Shown here piece by piece: positions 43,565-53,398 of a stretch of DNA of 64,000 nucleotides; position 1 is the first letter of the stretch, and the number at the start of each line of letters is the position of its first letter. The DNA lies in assembly GCA_964523015.1 (NCBI GenBank), contig CAZFXN010000002.1, forward strand, positions 1 through 64,000, given 5' to 3'. The DNA is from JAWXBT01 sp964523015 (GTDB taxonomy: Bacteria; Bdellovibrionota_C; UBA2361; J135). Under the pieces are notes generated by a model that did no database searches, was not told where the DNA came from, and saw only the letters and a list, made by a program, of their open reading frames with translations. A program made the position numbers and the translations under genes.

Positions 43565-45214
43565 ATGTACTCTTCTAAAATCCTAAGACACCTTTTAATA
43601 ATTGTACTGCTTGGAACAGTAGTTGGAATGTTTGCTATAACCTCCTGTGGCGGATCCTCCCCAGCAGTGCTTAAGAAAAATACCACATCTTTGGTTGTCG
43701 TCCATTCCCCACATCTAGATCCTCTAATGAATTATCTAGCCAAAGGGTTTCATGCCTCTCCGTATGCTGTCTTAGCTGACGGTTCAAAAATAGATCTAAG
43801 ATTGATTTCTGAACCCTCACTTGAAGCATCTAAGAAAATCAGTTCTGGCAAACTCAAAGTCCATGCTTGGCTTGCTCCATCAACTTCTCTTATAAACTAT
43901 ACTAATGCAAACCTTAAAAATCTTGGACCAAAGCAAACAGACTGTGTCCAAATATTTGCAACTCCTACAATCGTAGCAACAACGAAAAAAAACACATCGA
44001 AGCTAAAGGCAAAAGGTAACTCTTTCTCTTGGTCAAAGCTTTTTGATGAACAGATAACAAATGAAAATGCAGCAAATCGACTTACCTTTAATCATGCCGC
44101 ACCTTTTGCAAGTGGTACCGGATTAGCCGCATTAATTCAATTAGCCTATGTTTCATTAGGTTATCCTAGTACCTTACGAAATGAGGATCTTTCTACTCCA
44201 AGAGCTTTAAGTAAACTTGAAAAATTTGAAAAATTAGCATCAGGTTATGGATATTTTGATCGTGCCCTCCTTAATCAGGTAGCTTGGGCTCGAAATGATA
44301 AGGTGCACTATACTATAACATCTGAGCAAGCATTAGCCGTTTACAACCTAAACAGAATAAAAAATGGACTTGAGCCTCTATTAGCCTTATATCCCGAAGA
44401 GGGATCTTATTGGGTAGATTACAACATGTGCGTTTCAGATGCTGATTGGCTTTCTCCAGCTCACAGAAAAGCTATTCAACAGTTAAATTCCTTTTTAACG
44501 ACTGAGCAATCTCAAACGGCTGCGGTATCTTTTGGTTTTAGACCATCTGGAGGAGCAGTGGCACTTGTGCCTCCACTAACACCTGAATATGGAATTGATG
44601 TTTCTAAGGGAAAGACCGCTCTATTACCAGTTACTGGCGAACTGGTTGGCACACTTCTTAATCGATGGCCTGATCTCTTAAAACCAGCGGCAATTCTTTT
44701 TGTAATGGATCTTTCAGGGAGTATGGAAGGACCATCTCTTAGAGTTGGCAAAACTAGCTTTCGTAATACGATAGCGTCAACATCATGGCGAGATCTTAAA
44801 GGGCTAATGAGTTTTACCACTACTACTAAAATTCACAGTGATTTTATAACAGATTCTGCCACTATCATACCAATTCTTGATAGCCTACAAGCTCAAGGCG
44901 GAAGTGCGGTCTATGATGCTATATTAAAAGCTAGTCAGTTGATTACAAAAGACTCACTGAGAGACTACCGTAAGACAATTGTTATATTTACTGATGGTGG
45001 CGATAAAAATTCTGACTCCCCACTTAAGCGACTTATCGATAACACAAAGGATATCTTTAATAGAAACAACGTAAATCTCATAATTGTAGCCATTGGCCAT
45101 GAAGGGGATTTTTCTGACCTAGCGCTAGTCGCAGATGCTGCAAATGGTGTATTTATACACACTAGCTATGATGATGCGGCATTAGCATTTTCTAAGATCA
45201 GATCAATGCTGTAA
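43565..45214 (+). CDS. Lipoprotein with solute-binding and von Willebrand factor A domains
   Basis: The 549-residue protein has a lipoprotein signal (lipobox ending Cys28). A periplasmic-binding-type region follows (about 38-340), with VVVHSPHLDPLMNYLAKGF and FNHAAPFASGTGLAAL resembling family 1 extracellular solute-binding proteins. A C-terminal VWA domain (about 376-549) has the MIDAS motif FVMDLSGSM and TDGGDKNSD. The pairing suggests a surface or periplasmic sensor or assembly factor that binds a ligand through a metal-dependent site. No permease genes are adjacent, so it is unlikely to be a simple transporter component. Confidence 0.8.
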   Translation: MYSSKILRHLLIIVLLGTVVGMFAITSCGGSSPAVLKKNTTSLVVVHSPHLDPLMNYLAKGFHASPYAVLADGSKIDLRLISEPSLEASKKISSGKLKVHAWLAPSTSLINYTNANLKNLGPKQTDCVQIFATPTIVATTKKNTSKLKAKGNSFSWSKLFDEQITNENAANRLTFNHAAPFASGTGLAALIQLAYVSLGYPSTLRNEDLSTPRALSKLEKFEKLASGYGYFDRALLNQVAWARNDKVHYTITSEQALAVYNLNRIKNGLEPLLALYPEEGSYWVDYNMCVSDADWLSPAHRKAIQQLNSFLTTEQSQTAAVSFGFRPSGGAVALVPPLTPEYGIDVSKGKTALLPVTGELVGTLLNRWPDLLKPAAILFVMDLSGSMEGPSLRVGKTSFRNTIASTSWRDLKGLMSFTTTTKIHSDFITDSATIIPILDSLQAQGGSAVYDAILKASQLITKDSLRDYRKTIVIFTDGGDKNSDSPLKRLIDNTKDIFNRNNVNLIIVAIGHEGDFSDLALVADAANGVFIHTSYDDAALAFSKIRSML

Positions 45215-45260
45215 CTCCCTGCTTGTTTTTTATAGCAATTGTCATCATTTTTACGCGAAA

Positions 45261-46028
45261 TTACTTCCAATTCAACTCAGCAATAATACGCATGCCTTGT
45301 AGAGTCAGAGCTTCGTCGTATTGCTGGATCCGTTTTGAGTGCTGGGTCATTAACTTTCCAAGACCACCTGTAGCAATAATGTGACTGAGTGGACCCTTTT
45401 CTTCAGCAATAAGATCAACCATCCCATCAACCATACAAACATATCCAATAATCGATCCAGACTGCATAGCGTGTACGGTGTTAGTACCGACAACTGTTTC
45501 CGGCCAGCAGAGTTCAACTTGTGGTAGCTTAGCTGTGTTTCTTACTAGAGCGTTGATGGAAGTTGTAATTCCTGGGGCTATTGCACCTCCTTGATAACTT
45601 CCATCTGCTCCAACATAATCAAAAGTAGTAGCTGTGCCAAAATCGATGACCAACGCAGGGCATCCATAAAGAACTTTAACGGCAGCAGAGTTTACAATCC
45701 TGTCCGCTCCAACAGATCTCGGATCGTCAGTATGAATTGACACCCCTGTTTTTATTCCAGGACCAACGATAAGGTAATCTACCTTTAATTGATCTTCTAC
45801 AAATTTGGTCATTAAAGGAGTGAGTGATGGAACAACGCTAGAAATTACTGCTCGATCAATAGTAAAATCATCTCCGAAGGACATCCTAAAAAGAGAAAAG
45901 ATTGAAGCAGCATACTCATCTTCAGTTCTTGCCGTATCGGTCTTCATTCTAAACTGTTTTAAAAGTTCCTTTCCTTTAAAAACACCGATAACAATATTTG
46001 TATTACCAATATCAATTACACATAACAT
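45261..46028 (-). CDS. coaX: Type III pantothenate kinase
   Basis: CoaX phosphorylates pantothenate in CoA synthesis with an ASKHA fold. I place the start at 46028 because MLCVIDIGNTNIVIG is the conserved first strand. The longer frame to 46097 would overlap birA. DPRSVGADRIVNSAA (about 103-117) and VIDFGTATTFDYV (about 127-139) complete the family motifs. At 255 residues it is normal. It follows birA, a very common pairing. Confidence 0.95.
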   Translation of the reverse strand: MLCVIDIGNTNIVIGVFKGKELLKQFRMKTDTARTEDEYAASIFSLFRMSFGDDFTIDRAVISSVVPSLTPLMTKFVEDQLKVDYLIVGPGIKTGVSIHTDDPRSVGADRIVNSAAVKVLYGCPALVIDFGTATTFDYVGADGSYQGGAIAPGITTSINALVRNTAKLPQVELCWPETVVGTNTVHAMQSGSIIGYVCMVDGMVDLIAEEKGPLSHIIATGGLGKLMTQHSKRIQQYDEALTLQGMRIIAELNWK

Positions 46029-46053
46029 ATCGAATACTACCTCAATTATAGAT

Positions 46054-46869
46054 CTAGGAGATAAGTTCTCCTGAAGAGATCTCCCTTGATTTGCCATCTT
46101 GTGTTATTAAAAGATGGCCTTCTTTAGTAACGCCTTCAAATATTCCTGAGACGATCTCACTACCAACATGAATGGAGATACTTCTACCAAGACCTTTAGC
46201 AAAGCTGAGCCATTGATCTCTAAATGCATCGAATCCAGACTTTTCTGTCACTAAGAATGCGGCATGAAGTCTTGGGCTTAATATACTAGCAATCTGGGGT
46301 GGAGTAAATTTTCTTCCGGTTAAGGTAAATAAGCTTGTAGAATTATCATGCTGGCTTGGCTCCCCTATAAGATTTACCCCTATTCCAACTAACAGGTGTC
46401 CACGCTCATTTTCCTTTAACAATTCGATTAAAATACCCGACACCTTTTTTCCTTCCTCAGATAAGAGATCGTTAGGCCATTTAACAGACAGCTTACACCC
46501 TAGTTCAGATAATACTTCCGCCAAAACACAAGCAGTAACTAAAGGGAATGAATGAATTTTAGATAGATCTCCCATTCCAATAAATGAGAAAGTTGCATAA
46601 AATCCAGCAGCTGAAGCATCCCAAGATCGTCCTTGACGACCACGTCCCTTACTTTGATCTTTAGCAAGAACTAAACCAGGCATATCGGTCGCGCATAGCG
46701 AGGCAATTTGAGCAGCAACGTCCATAGTTGATGGCAGGGTATTATAACAACGGATAAACCAAGGAGTTTTAAGTGGGAGTTGATTTTTTTTTATTCCCTG
46801 CTCAATCTCTGATTCCCAGACTATAATCCTACCAGTTTCATAATCAGTAAATTTTCCTGAACTTACCAT
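46054..46869 (-). CDS. birA: Biotin-[acetyl-CoA-carboxylase] ligase
   Basis: The 271-residue enzyme attaches biotin to carboxyl-carrier proteins. DQSKGRGRQGRSWDAS (about 90-105) is the adenylate loop and VKWPNDLL with KVSGILIELL follows. A C-terminal SH3-like domain is present (about 225-271). There is no N-terminal helix-turn-helix, so it is a monofunctional ligase, not a repressor. The first ~35 residues are diverged. Confidence 0.92.
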   Translation of the reverse strand: MVSSGKFTDYETGRIIVWESEIEQGIKKNQLPLKTPWFIRCYNTLPSTMDVAAQIASLCATDMPGLVLAKDQSKGRGRQGRSWDASAAGFYATFSFIGMGDLSKIHSFPLVTACVLAEVLSELGCKLSVKWPNDLLSEEGKKVSGILIELLKENERGHLLVGIGVNLIGEPSQHDNSTSLFTLTGRKFTPPQIASILSPRLHAAFLVTEKSGFDAFRDQWLSFAKGLGRSISIHVGSEIVSGIFEGVTKEGHLLITQDGKSREISSGELIS

Positions 46870-46873
46870 AAAC

Positions 46874-47731
46874 TTAATTCAATAAGATTATATCCATTGA
46901 GATATCTACGGTTTGATATTTGCTTGTAAGCGCACCCATTGAAACCAGTGCAACACCAATCTTAGAAAGCTTTGACAACATTTCAGAACTAATACCACCG
47001 GAAACTTCAATAACAGAAGCTGGGGATCTCTCCTTAATAAGAGTAATACAATTTGCAATCTCTTCATCACTCATATTATCAAGCATGATAGAAGTTGGCT
47101 GAAAGGACAGGCTATCTTTAAGCTCAGTTAAAGATCGAACCTCCACTTCAAAAGGGGTATAGACACCTTTCTTTGTAACTATCTTTTCAAGGGTCTGCTT
47201 AACACTGCCATTATTTGCGTCAATATGATTATCCTTAACTAGAATCATATCACTAAGTGAAAATCTGTGATTTTTACCACCTCCAACAGTGACGGCATAT
47301 TTTTCTAAAATGCGCCAACCAGGAGTTGTTTTCCTTGTGTCTGCAACTAGTATTCCACCGGCTTTTTTTACTACTTCATTTGTATAAGTAGCACACCCAG
47401 AAAGTCTTTGAATAAAATTAAGAAACGTTCGCTCGAGCGAAATCATATCTTTAAGTTTACCATTAATCTCAGCTAACAATTCACCCCGGTTTACCCGAGC
47501 TCCCTCTATGATCTTTATGTCATATGACAGATCGTATCCACTCTGTTTGATTATAATTGGAATAATTGGCAATCCACAGACTATGAAATCGTCCTTTGAA
47601 AAGATCTTACCTTGCCCTACTAGATTTGGATCAACACAAAGATTAGAGGTAAGATCTCCATACTGAAGATCTTCTAAGATCGCTAATTCGACTATTTTTT
47701 GAATTAAGGGGCTTTCCCACATAAGAGACAA
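46874..47731 (-). CDS. nadC: Quinolinate phosphoribosyltransferase (decarboxylating)
   Basis: NadC converts quinolinate and PRPP to nicotinate mononucleotide in NAD synthesis. TRKTTPGWRILEKYAV (about 133-148), GGGKNHRFSLSDMILVKDNH (about 151-170) and the C-terminal VEVSGGIS strand define the family. The 285-residue length is typical. It lies 4 bp upstream of birA, so nadC-birA-coaX forms one cofactor operon. Confidence 0.95.
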   Translation of the reverse strand: MSLMWESPLIQKIVELAILEDLQYGDLTSNLCVDPNLVGQGKIFSKDDFIVCGLPIIPIIIKQSGYDLSYDIKIIEGARVNRGELLAEINGKLKDMISLERTFLNFIQRLSGCATYTNEVVKKAGGILVADTRKTTPGWRILEKYAVTVGGGKNHRFSLSDMILVKDNHIDANNGSVKQTLEKIVTKKGVYTPFEVEVRSLTELKDSLSFQPTSIMLDNMSDEEIANCITLIKERSPASVIEVSGGISSEMLSKLSKIGVALVSMGALTSKYQTVDISMDIILLN

Positions 47732-47749
47732 CCGTATACGTTTATTGGA

Positions 47750-48832
47750 TTATCCTACCTCAACTTTCTGACTTACCAAAATCCATTCGTGTAGATGCTT
47801 AGCTAAAACCTTTAGAATTGCAGTTCCTGGCACAGCTAAAAAGATACCCAGAAATCCAAACAGTTTTCCAGCAGCTAAAATCGCCAAAATTACTACTAAA
47901 GGACTGATGCCTACTTTATCTCCAATAACTTTAGGTGTTATCAACATGCCCTCAAGGCTCTGAACTATAACAAAGACTCCAATAACATATAAAATGGGAA
48001 GGAACTCTCCAAAGGTAAGAAGTGCCATAATAGAGCTACCAACTATACCCAATAAAAAGCCTAGATAAGGAACGATATTTCCAAATCCTGAGATAAGAGC
48101 TAGCAGGAACCACAACTCAATTCCTATCAATCCTAATCCAATTGAATATAAGACTGCTAGAATAAGACCAACTAAAAGCTGTCCTCTTACAAATGAGGAG
48201 ACATAAAAATCGATCTCTCCAACTATTTGTGAAACTTTCTCTTTATTCCTAGGGCCTACTAGATCTAAAGCTTCTCGATGCATCTTTGGAAAATCTACAG
48301 TTAGGTAAAAGGTAATAAAAGGAAGTAAGATTAGGTTTAAGATAGTGAGAGTAATCGAATATCCTTTAAGAAGTGCTCCAAAGGCACCGGATAAGATCTT
48401 ATTCACCCAACTCATATCTATTAAAGAAAACATGCCAGAGATACTGTCAATTTCGGTAAGATCTGCTGGAATTGGAAGAAGCTCCTTCACTTTAATAATT
48501 AAAGGATTAACATAGCTAGCTATCTTATGAGCGTAGTCAGGAAATTTCTTTGTTAGCTCATCGTAATCATTTACCAAAGTTGGCACAGCTGTACTAAAAA
48601 GAATTACGGTAGATACGATCAAGATCACAAATGTAAGAATGGTTCCAAGGCTGCGTGGAATTCTGTTTTTTTCTAGGTAAGTAACAACTGGATTAAGTAG
48701 GTAAGCTAAACAGTAACCAACAATTATTAATGTTACGATCTCTTTTAGCTCCAAGGCTATCCAGATCACTCCAATAAATAGTACTGAAACTAAGACCCAC
48801 TTAGGTGGAAGTATTGACTCATTATTTATCAC
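47750..48832 (-). CDS. AI-2E family transporter (PerM/YdgG-like permease)
   Basis: The 360-residue inner-membrane protein has two N-terminal helices, a central periplasmic or cytosolic domain (about 60-140), and about five C-terminal helices. The family block is VPYLGFLLGIVGSSIMALLTF and the end block VIGDKVGISPLVVILAIL is present. Despite the name, family members transport varied ions or solutes, and the substrate here is unknown. It is 18 bp from nadC, probably cotranscribed. Confidence 0.87.
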   Translation of the reverse strand: MINNESILPPKWVLVSVLFIGVIWIALELKEIVTLIIVGYCLAYLLNPVVTYLEKNRIPRSLGTILTFVILIVSTVILFSTAVPTLVNDYDELTKKFPDYAHKIASYVNPLIIKVKELLPIPADLTEIDSISGMFSLIDMSWVNKILSGAFGALLKGYSITLTILNLILLPFITFYLTVDFPKMHREALDLVGPRNKEKVSQIVGEIDFYVSSFVRGQLLVGLILAVLYSIGLGLIGIELWFLLALISGFGNIVPYLGFLLGIVGSSIMALLTFGEFLPILYVIGVFVIVQSLEGMLITPKVIGDKVGISPLVVILAILAAGKLFGFLGIFLAVPGTAILKVLAKHLHEWILVSQKVEVG

Positions 48833-48981
48833 TTAGGTACCTATCCTTTAAAAATACTCGACGAAAAAATTTCCAAAGCATATCAGTCAACTGACACCCA
48901 CTCAAACAAGTTCGGTAACTCAAAAATGAGCAAGTGCTGCTTCATGTTGTACGGAAATTCCCTAGTCTTTAAAAGCCTTTG

Positions 48982-51900
48982 CTAAATAAATGATAGCACT
49001 GGTCGACCAAAAAGCTGTTCTACTGCCTCACAAAGATTCTCAGATGCAGCGATACAGATTGGAGTATTCTCTCCATCTTTTAATTGAATAGGAAACGGCA
49101 CCTCATCTACTTTTATTTTAATTGGGCAAGTGCCAGGGTACCTTCTAAAAAGATCAGCGAGGAGTTTTAAGTGCTCCTCAGCGCACTCGTTTTCCCTTAA
49201 CTCCATTAAGGCGACCGTCGCACTCTTATCTCTAATATTAATTAAAGATTCGACTTTATCTAGAATCAATACTCGTCTCTCTTCGTTTACATCAAGTTTA
49301 CCTGAGACAACTACCGGTTCATCGCCAACCAATAACGCTGCTACTTTTAAGTAAACATCTGGCCAAACAATTGTTTCAAGAGTGCCAAGCCAATCTTCTA
49401 AGATAAATGTAGCGTAACGATCTCCTTTTTTAGTATTTTTCAACTTAAGAGCTGTAACGACTCCGCCGGTTCTAACTTTAGTTGCTTTAGTTAGAGTTTT
49501 GATATCTGAAGTATTAGATAATCCGATCTTTTTTAACTCTTTTATGTATTTCTCTAACGGATGACCAGAGATATAAAATCCTAATGCTTCCCTCTCAAAT
49601 CCGAGTTTTTTATTAATAGGCCATTCCGGTATATTTTGACGACGACGATGAATCTCATCATGACCACCTGACCCAGAGGAGAAAAGTCCGATCTGATGAC
49701 TATCCAAAGATTTATGATAATTCTGAGCAGCCTTTAATAGCTCCTCAACTCGCCCATACATGTCACATCTACTGATCTGTGAAAAATCAAATGCTCCACA
49801 ATTAATCAAACTTTCAACAACTCGACGATTAATTGTACGAGGGTCTACTCTCATTAAAAAATCCTCAAGATCTTTAAAGTCTCCACTTTCTGTCCTAACT
49901 TCAATCAACTTTGAAACGGCCTTTTCTCCAATACCTTTAACAGCCTCTAACCCAAAGCGAATCTTCCCCTCTTGAACTGAGAATCCTGAAATGCTGAGAT
50001 TTACATCAGGAGGCAATATTGCAATTGATTGTTCTTTACATTCATTGAAATTTTTTAAAGTTTTATCACTATCGTTCATTTCATGGGACATAAGTGCCGC
50101 CATAAATTCAACTGGAAAATGTGCTTTTAGATATGCCGTCTGAAAAGAGATCAGGGCATAGGCAGCCGAATGACTCCTATTAAATCCATATCTGGCAAAT
50201 GTTTCCATCTGGCCAAAGATTTCGGCTGCTAACCTATCAGGAATTCCAAGTTTCTTAGCTCCCTCTAAAAACCTACTCTGTTGCTTAGCCATCTCTTCGG
50301 GTTTTTTCTTTCCCATCGCCCGTCTAAGAAGATCCGCTTCTCCAAGAGAGTAATCAGCCAAAGTCCGAGCTAACTGCATGATCTGTTCTTGATAAACTAT
50401 AATTCCGTAAGTATCTGAGAGGATCTCTCCCATCAAAGGGTGCAGATATATAACCTTTTCCCGACCATGCTTTCTCTCGATGTAACGCTCTACCATTCCA
50501 GCATCCAAAGGACCTGGGCGATAAAGTGCTAAAATAGCAACTAGATCATTAAAACAGTTAGGTTTAAGCCTTTTTGTAACTTCAGTAATTCCACCCGATT
50601 CTAGCTGAAATATTCCAGTAGTATCCCCGGCGCATAGCAGTGAATAAGATTTAGGATCGTTGACTGGTAATTTATGAAGCTCTATTTTTATCCCCTGACT
50701 CTCCTCAATCAGCTTCATGGCAGTATGAATTACAGTCAGAGTTTTTAAGCCAAGAAAGTCAAATTTTACTAACCCTATCTTTTCAACATAACTCATCGAA
50801 AATTGAGTTACTTCATTGCCCTCCTTATCAACCATCATCGGCATAAGATCTATGAGCGGACGATCTCCGATTACCACACCTGCTGCATGAGTAGAGGTAT
50901 GGCGAACCAGGCCTTCAAGTTTCATGGCCAACTGAATTAACTCTTTTCCCTCCCCTTTGGCGTAATCAGCCAACTGTTTCTCCATCTTAATTGCTTCACT
51001 AAGTGGATAATCAAAACCCTGTCTTGGGGCTGGTACTAACTGAGCAATTCGATCTGTTTCTGCGTAACTAAGCCCTAAGGCTCTTCCAACATCTTTAATC
51101 GCAGCCTTGGCCTTTAATGTTCCAAATGTACAGATCTGGGCAACTCGATCTTTTCCGTACTTATTAACAACGTACTGAATAACTTTATCTCTGCCATAGA
51201 TACAGAAATCGACGTCTATATCAGGAAGCGAAATTCTTTCAGGATTTAAGAATCTTTCAAAGAGAAGTTTATTTTGAATAGGATCAATTTCAGTAATACG
51301 AACAGCCCAAGCCACTAAAGAGCCAGCGGCACTACCTCTTCCTGGACCAACTGGAATACTGTTTTCCTTAGCCCATACGATAAAATCAGAAACGACTAGA
51401 AAATAACCAGGAAACCCGACCGACTCAATTGTTGTTAGCTCCAATGCTAGTCTATCTAAATACTCAGTACGCATCGAATCGACCCAGTCGGTGCGACTAT
51501 CTTTCATCTCATCGAACCTTCTCTCAAGTCCCTGATATGCGTTTTCTTCGAGAACCTCGGCAAGAGATTTTTCAGTAGTCGCCTCAAATTGAGGCATGTA
51601 ATAAGTATTAAAATTAAAATCTAAGTTACAAGATTCCGCGATTAAAACTGTGTTTTTAATAGCCTCTTCAGATCTTGAAAAATCTTTCAATTCCTTAAGG
51701 ACTTCCTCACCAGTTTTTAAGTGAAGATTGACCCCCTCATGTTTCAGTCTGTCAGGATCTGTAATATTTTTCCCTGTAGAGATGCACATAAGCACCTCTT
51801 GAGCATAGTGATCACTTTGATCGGCATAATGGCAATCATTTGTTGCCACAACTGGGATTCCAACATCTTTAGCTAATTCAAAGCAGGCAGTGTTAAGTTT

Positions 51901-52455
51901 GGTCTGTTCCTTAATGCTATGGGGCTGAATCTCAAGATAAAATCTATCTTTAAAGGTTTTTGCATAATAATGAACTAAATCTTTGCCACGCTTTATATCA
52001 TCGTACTCAATAAAGCTATTTAACTCTCCGGCAAGGCAGCCGCTAAGGGCAATTAAACCCTCATTGTATTGCTCTAATATTTCATGGTCGACTCTCGGCT
52101 TAAAATAAAATCCCTCTCGATAGGCTAAGCTTACTAATCGACACAAATTTCTATAACCAGTCAGGTTTTGGGCCAATACAGTTAGGTGATGAGTTTGGTG
52201 GCCCCCTTGGTTTTTTGGTTTTTTCTCAAAACGAGACCCAGGTGTTACATAAAGCTCACATCCGAGAATTGGTTTAATCCCGATTCTCTTTGCATGTTCA
52301 TAAAACTCCATAGCACCATGCATGTTGCCATGATCAGTCATTGCAATCGCAGGTTGTCCAAGTGCGTGAGCAGACTCCAATACATCAGGTAATTTATTGG
52401 CTCCATCAAGGAGACTAAATTGAGTGTGTAGGTGTAAATGCGCGAATGGAATCAA
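48982..52455 (-). CDS. dnaE: DNA polymerase III alpha subunit
   Basis: The replicative polymerase has 1,157 residues, as expected for DnaE. The N-terminal PHP domain keeps HLHLHTQFSLLDG, AMTDHGNMHG and the late NDCHY motif, so its metal site looks intact, unlike the degenerate E. coli one. The polymerase aspartates are in PDIDVDFC (about 397) and KFDFLGLKTL (about 565). A C-terminal OB domain (VRTGGVVTALKLKNTKKGD) follows. The start at 52455 precedes the PHP motif directly. The protein could have PHP-based proofreading. Confidence 0.96.
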   Translation of the reverse strand: MIPFAHLHLHTQFSLLDGANKLPDVLESAHALGQPAIAMTDHGNMHGAMEFYEHAKRIGIKPILGCELYVTPGSRFEKKPKNQGGHQTHHLTVLAQNLTGYRNLCRLVSLAYREGFYFKPRVDHEILEQYNEGLIALSGCLAGELNSFIEYDDIKRGKDLVHYYAKTFKDRFYLEIQPHSIKEQTKLNTACFELAKDVGIPVVATNDCHYADQSDHYAQEVLMCISTGKNITDPDRLKHEGVNLHLKTGEEVLKELKDFSRSEEAIKNTVLIAESCNLDFNFNTYYMPQFEATTEKSLAEVLEENAYQGLERRFDEMKDSRTDWVDSMRTEYLDRLALELTTIESVGFPGYFLVVSDFIVWAKENSIPVGPGRGSAAGSLVAWAVRITEIDPIQNKLLFERFLNPERISLPDIDVDFCIYGRDKVIQYVVNKYGKDRVAQICTFGTLKAKAAIKDVGRALGLSYAETDRIAQLVPAPRQGFDYPLSEAIKMEKQLADYAKGEGKELIQLAMKLEGLVRHTSTHAAGVVIGDRPLIDLMPMMVDKEGNEVTQFSMSYVEKIGLVKFDFLGLKTLTVIHTAMKLIEESQGIKIELHKLPVNDPKSYSLLCAGDTTGIFQLESGGITEVTKRLKPNCFNDLVAILALYRPGPLDAGMVERYIERKHGREKVIYLHPLMGEILSDTYGIIVYQEQIMQLARTLADYSLGEADLLRRAMGKKKPEEMAKQQSRFLEGAKKLGIPDRLAAEIFGQMETFARYGFNRSHSAAYALISFQTAYLKAHFPVEFMAALMSHEMNDSDKTLKNFNECKEQSIAILPPDVNLSISGFSVQEGKIRFGLEAVKGIGEKAVSKLIEVRTESGDFKDLEDFLMRVDPRTINRRVVESLINCGAFDFSQISRCDMYGRVEELLKAAQNYHKSLDSHQIGLFSSGSGGHDEIHRRRQNIPEWPINKKLGFEREALGFYISGHPLEKYIKELKKIGLSNTSDIKTLTKATKVRTGGVVTALKLKNTKKGDRYATFILEDWLGTLETIVWPDVYLKVAALLVGDEPVVVSGKLDVNEERRVLILDKVESLINIRDKSATVALMELRENECAEEHLKLLADLFRRYPGTCPIKIKVDEVPFPIQLKDGENTPICIAASENLCEAVEQLFGRPVLSFI

Positions 52456-52571
52456 GGTACAACTGTAAGTTATTAATGTTTAGCATCAATACTCTGCATC
52501 AATGCGTCGCGGAACCAGATGGTATCACGGCAGGCTTACAGGATAAAGAGAAAGAATAAGAAGATCCAGTG

Positions 52572-53342
52572 CTAAGGAGCAATCTCTCGCTGACTTAGAG
52601 CTTTTACTCCAATAAATCCAGCCTCAGGAAGTTTCACTTTAGCAGTCCTAGTCCCTAATTGGGCGAGTGAATTTGCATTAGAGAAGCTATACAGATTAAA
52701 TTTGATCTTAGGCCAATTTTTCTTGAAATACTGTGCTGAATCTGGATAGGCCAGATCAAAAGTTCTAAAGCCATACTCCTCTACTAATTTAGGTATAGCC
52801 ATCATTCTATGAGGAGTTTGATCCATTCTACTAGGGATTACAATTCCACCACACGATTCTACTAAAGCAAACACCCCAGCAACATCCTTTTTCAAGATAT
52901 AATCACTCTTTCCACGTGCCGATTCTGGAACATCAAGAGTTTTTAAAAACTGTTCTAGGTCTTTAGATGAGAATTCCTCTGGAAAAAGGCAGGATAGAAC
53001 TAGATCGTTACAGGCTCCCAATACACAACGAAGGTTTACCCCAGGTATTACAGTAAGAGGTGAAGATTGAGCAGCATCTACGACTTGATCGATAAATGCG
53101 CCACTATAATAATCTGTAAGGGCAATAACATCTAATCCCTTAACCTTAGCTAGGCTGACCATGGCTGGGGCTGTATCAATCCCCTCAATGCCAAAGTATC
53201 CAATTGATGCTGGGCTATGAACTCTAAGGTCTAAAACGTAGCTTTTCTTTCTACGTTTAGCTGAAGCTGACTTCTTACGACCTTCATTTCCGCTTACTTC
53301 CTTTTCAATCTTTGCGGACAATCTATCATTTGAATTCGACAT
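52572..53342 (-). CDS. Degenerate PHP-domain protein
   Basis: The start is set at 53342 because AAGGA lies six bases upstream. An ATG at 53363 has no such site. The 256-residue protein follows the PHP layout: the first strand VLDLRVHSPAS, then VIALTDYYSGA, VIPGVNLRC, and GGIVIPSRMDQTP. In active family members these read DLHxHS, ALTDHN, xPGxEl and PAHVD. Three metal-binding histidines have been replaced (R, Y and R). I infer a pseudoenzyme with a binding or scaffold role. It lies just upstream of dnaE, which has an intact PHP domain. A basic N-terminal tail (residues 20-40) is present. Confidence 0.72.
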   Translation of the reverse strand: MSNSNDRLSAKIEKEVSGNEGRKKSASAKRRKKSYVLDLRVHSPASIGYFGIEGIDTAPAMVSLAKVKGLDVIALTDYYSGAFIDQVVDAAQSSPLTVIPGVNLRCVLGACNDLVLSCLFPEEFSSKDLEQFLKTLDVPESARGKSDYILKKDVAGVFALVESCGGIVIPSRMDQTPHRMMAIPKLVEEYGFRTFDLAYPDSAQYFKKNWPKIKFNLYSFSNANSLAQLGTRTAKVKLPEAGFIGVKALSQREIAP

Positions 53343-53398
53343 TAAACATCCTTGTATAAACAAACCTTTTTCGTACTTAGCAACCTTACATTGCTACA

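Noticed and set aside
45261..46097. A longer coaX start at 46097
   Set aside because: It overlaps birA and the conserved first strand begins at 46028.
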